A stretch of 7,418 bases of DNA, taken from the NCBI GenBank assembly GCA_900551075.1, contig URVB01000087.1:1-7418 (forward strand), in the 5' to 3' direction. The position numbers and the translations under genes are program-made. Source of the DNA: an uncultured Blautia sp. GTDB lineage: Bacteria; Bacillota; Clostridia; Lachnospirales; Lachnospiraceae. The notes under the pieces are model-generated. The model had not been told where the DNA came from. It searched no databases and worked only from the letters and a program-made list of their open reading frames with translations. This document shows, one piece after another, positions 5,931 to 7,418 of the stretch (position 1 is its first letter; every line of letters starts with the position of its first letter).

Positions 5931-6080
5931 GTTGGCTTCCTCCTCTATTTTTCTGTTTTGAATTACACAATATCCCTTTGTGCATCTGCCGTAATCACGA
6001 ATTGTACCTCCATTAAACCAATCTCGCATTGGCTTATCGGCTTTATGGTAATAACGACAGTTCATGTTATTGCAGTCCAT
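5571..6080 (-). CDS. Cys-rich segment fused in frame to a replication-terminator-like phage protein (169 aa, long form)
   Basis: One uninterrupted frame starts at the ATG at 6080, which has a perfect AGGAGG site 5 bases upstream, and runs through to the terminator-like protein. Residues 1-50 hold two cysteine pairs, Cys3/Cys8 and Cys33/Cys38, with His12 between them, in MDCNNMNCRYYHKADKP and YGRCTKGYCVI. This looks like the small zinc-ribbon proteins that phages often encode as separate genes. Residues 51-169 are the terminator-like domain described in the nested entry. A second strong ribosome binding site before residue 51 suggests that two products are made: a fused long form and a separate short form. 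The gene begins 9 bases after the MBL stop. Alternatively, a stop codon that once ended a separate Cys-rich gene has been lost. Confidence 0.6.
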   Translation of the reverse strand: MDCNNMNCRYYHKADKPMRDWFNGGTIRDYGRCTKGYCVIQNRKIEEEANMALNIDLENLAGGELAEKFEDAMKKVVENMLDPNTPYKNKRKITVELTFEQNEDRNDVAISAVVKTTTSPVKAAATRMAIGKDFRTGEICAEEYGSGIRGQARMSTDIAGNIAIEQQGA

Positions 6081-6089
6081 TTCATCCTC

Positions 6090-6818
6090 CTAAAATGGTT
6101 CCAATCCCAACTCAAATACCTTCCCGGTATCCGCAACATCCACCATGACACCGGGACCAGCGGCTTCCCTGGCTTGTCTGATGAAATCCACCTCATCACT
6201 GAAAGCCCCCAGATGACACAACACCACATTCATGAGTTGGGGTGTACGGTTGGCTTTGATAATGCCACAGGTGGTTTGAATGCTGCTATGTCCCAACAGC
6301 TTATGTTCGTAATTTGGAATGCTCCTGTCCACTAATTCCATATCATAGTTGGCTTCAATGAGTAGGTGATTTGGTTGCAATGCACTGAAATCAAACTTGC
6401 AATATTCCATATCTGTCATAAAGAGCAGATTTCCCATTTCCGGGTAGTGTATCAGATAACCGAAATTAGCAACTCCATTATGGGGTAAATAGAATCCGTT
6501 CACTGAGAACTTTCCAAAAAACCTTAAATTGCATTCTGGAACGCTTAGCACCTTTTCCCCATACACCGTTTCAATGAACTCCGCCGTCTCATCATTAGTG
6601 ATAATAGGGAATCCCATTTCACAGTAATCCCGAATCTTACCAACATGATCGCCATGAGCATGAGTGGCAACACATCCCACAATCTTGCCAACCTGCCACC
6701 CAATAGCTTTCTTTACTTCCTGCATGGAACACCCGGCTTCCAGAAGAAGGATTTCGTTGGCGGATTCAAGGGCGTAGGCGTTGCCTTTGGAGGAAGAACC
6801 GATTACATGTAATTTCAT
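6090..6818 (-). CDS. MBL-fold metal-dependent hydrolase (242 aa)
   Basis: The protein carries the full metallo-beta-lactamase-fold metal site. HAHGDH at 53-58 is the HxHxDH motif, and further candidate ligands are His113, Asp136 (FMTDME) and His202 (VLCHLG). It begins MKLHVIGSSSKGNAYAL; the GSSSKGN stretch is typical of the YycJ/WalJ-like branch, whose members are thought to act as nucleases or phosphodiesterases. The length of 242 residues is normal for a single-domain member and no residue of the site appears lost. It has no signal peptide, so it is cytosolic. Its start overlaps the upstream stop as ATGA with an AGGTGA ribosome binding site, so it is translationally coupled within the recT operon. 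Hydrolysis of a phosphodiester is likely from the family, but the substrate is unknown. It could be DNA, RNA or a nucleotide signal. Confidence 0.88.
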   Translation of the reverse strand: MKLHVIGSSSKGNAYALESANEILLLEAGCSMQEVKKAIGWQVGKIVGCVATHAHGDHVGKIRDYCEMGFPIITNDETAEFIETVYGEKVLSVPECNLRFFGKFSVNGFYLPHNGVANFGYLIHYPEMGNLLFMTDMEYCKFDFSALQPNHLLIEANYDMELVDRSIPNYEHKLLGHSSIQTTCGIIKANRTPQLMNVVLCHLGAFSDEVDFIRQAREAAGPGVMVDVADTGKVFELGLEPF

Positions 6819-7078
6819 GGCTTCACCTCATCATCCGCCGGAAACTGAAACGTATTTCCCAAATACAAATTAATTCCATCATCCATCTGTGGAAATTCAT
6901 ATGCTTCACGCAGCATTTTCATGGCCCTGTCGGCTTTCTCTTCATTAGAATAATTCGCAAGAACATTTCTTGCCTTGCTTTCACCAATAATTCTCGCATA
7001 GATTGCAGAATCATCCCTCTGTACTACTATCTGTTCATACGGAAAGTTAAGTGTTCCGTCTTGACTAATCAATCTCAT
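6815..7078 (-). CDS. Small conserved phage protein (87 aa)
   Basis: This 87-residue protein starts MRLISQDGTLNFPYEQIVVQRDDSAIYARI. I recognise that opening from many small proteins of Firmicutes phages and mobile elements, none with a known function to my knowledge. The N-terminal half looks like beta strands, followed by a helix around YSNEEKADRAMKMLREAYEF (43-62), and the tail is polar. The start is well supported: an AGGAGG ribosome binding site lies 6 bases upstream, right after the recT stop. Its stop overlaps the MBL start by four bases. An 8-base palindrome GGCGCGCC sits between the ribosome binding site and the ATG, which looks incidental. Confidence 0.78.
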   Translation of the reverse strand: MRLISQDGTLNFPYEQIVVQRDDSAIYARIIGESKARNVLANYSNEEKADRAMKMLREAYEFPQMDDGINLYLGNTFQFPADDEVKP

Positions 7079-7088
7079 GGCGCGCCTC

Positions 7089-7418
7089 CTATTTCATGAA
7101 ATCAGGCACTTCATCATCAGCAACAACCTCTCCCTGTACTTTCTCTGATGCGGATTCTTGCTTAACTTCTTCTGTTACACCTTCCACTGTGTTCCTCGTC
7201 TGCTCTGGTATTGGAAACGGAACAGAGTTCGCATTTTCTTTAACATCTGCTGCCACCTGCTCAGCCACCACATCTTCCCGGCGCACTTCGTCCGCTTCAT
7301 TGAAGGCCTGAATGGCTTCATCAGACATAATAGAGGCATCATCAGTGGCATTGATAAGTTTCTTCGCCGCCCGGTTCAGCACTGTTTTCTTCGCCATTTC
7401 TTCCGGGAAATTTTTGTG
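7089..7418 (-). CDS. recT: RecT-family recombinase, C-terminal part (partial, runs off the window)
   Basis: The frame is open to the window edge and gives 109 residues of a longer protein. HKNFPEEMAKKTVLNRAAKKLINATDD matches the end of the RecT core in Firmicutes phages, where an (E/D)EMAxKT segment is followed by a helix and an acidic AFN stretch (here IQAFNEADEV). RecT anneals complementary single strands and promotes strand exchange, usually with a partner exonuclease encoded nearby, here presumably outside the window. The ATG at 7397 is an internal methionine of the core, not the start. The last 60 residues are rich in Glu, Val and Ala, look disordered and end DDEVPDFMK. It is first in the visible operon, with 10 bases to the next ATG. 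Confidence 0.85.
   Translation of the reverse strand, partial: HKNFPEEMAKKTVLNRAAKKLINATDDASIMSDEAIQAFNEADEVRREDVVAEQVAADVKENANSVPFPIPEQTRNTVEGVTEEVKQESASEKVQGEVVADDEVPDFMK

Noticed and set aside
7079..7086. GGCGCGCC 8-base palindrome before the start of the 87-residue gene
   Set aside because: It is a lone short palindrome between a ribosome binding site and ATG. No cloning scar or other sign of engineering accompanies it, so it is treated as chance.

Overview
The window looks like the early DNA-replication and recombination module of a temperate phage or prophage from a low-GC Gram-positive host, most likely a gut clostridium of the Lachnospiraceae type. The reasons are the moderate-to-low GC content, strong AGGAGG or AGGTGA-type ribosome binding sites, and a gene order (recT, MBL hydrolase, replication-terminator-like protein, SSB, nuclease, CHC2 primase, DUF927 helicase) that I recognise from Firmicutes siphovirus-type genomes. 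The host assignment is inference; no bacterial core gene, tRNA, integrase or structural phage gene is present. Every gene I can support is on the minus strand, so transcription runs from high to low coordinates.

Layout in transcription order. 7418-7089 is the C-terminal third or so of a RecT-type annealing recombinase, cut by the window edge. It is followed by a small phage protein (7078-6815), which overlaps by ATGA with an MBL-fold hydrolase (6818-6090). Next is an unusual reading frame (6080-5571) that joins a small Cys-rich segment to a phage 'replication terminator' type protein, which has its own strong internal start at 5930. After a roughly 100-base gap comes a conserved uncharacterised phage protein (5467-4754). 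A leader with a strong hairpin (4741-4715) precedes ssb (4700-4257). Then come an ERCC4-fold nuclease with a Cys-rich insertion (4240-3329), a CHC2 zinc-finger primase fragment (3325-2837) and a DUF927-type P-loop helicase (2818-911). A 214-base non-coding stretch (910-697) follows. Beyond it are two small phage proteins (696-427 and 443-63) and the first 17 codons of another gene (51-1).

Working together, RecT and SSB would handle single-stranded DNA and annealing, the ERCC4 nuclease would process branched or flapped DNA, and the CHC2 protein plus the DUF927 ATPase would form the primase-helicase side of replication. The non-coding stretch after the helicase gene holds eight copies of an 8-base element (GGTTACAA-like). 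They form head-to-tail arrays in both orientations around a segment of about 12% GC. That is the architecture of an iteron-type origin, or of a multi-site operator, and is the most interesting signal in the window. Other points of interest are the double-start gene at 6080/5930, the insertion within the ERCC4 nuclease, and the ssb leader hairpin.
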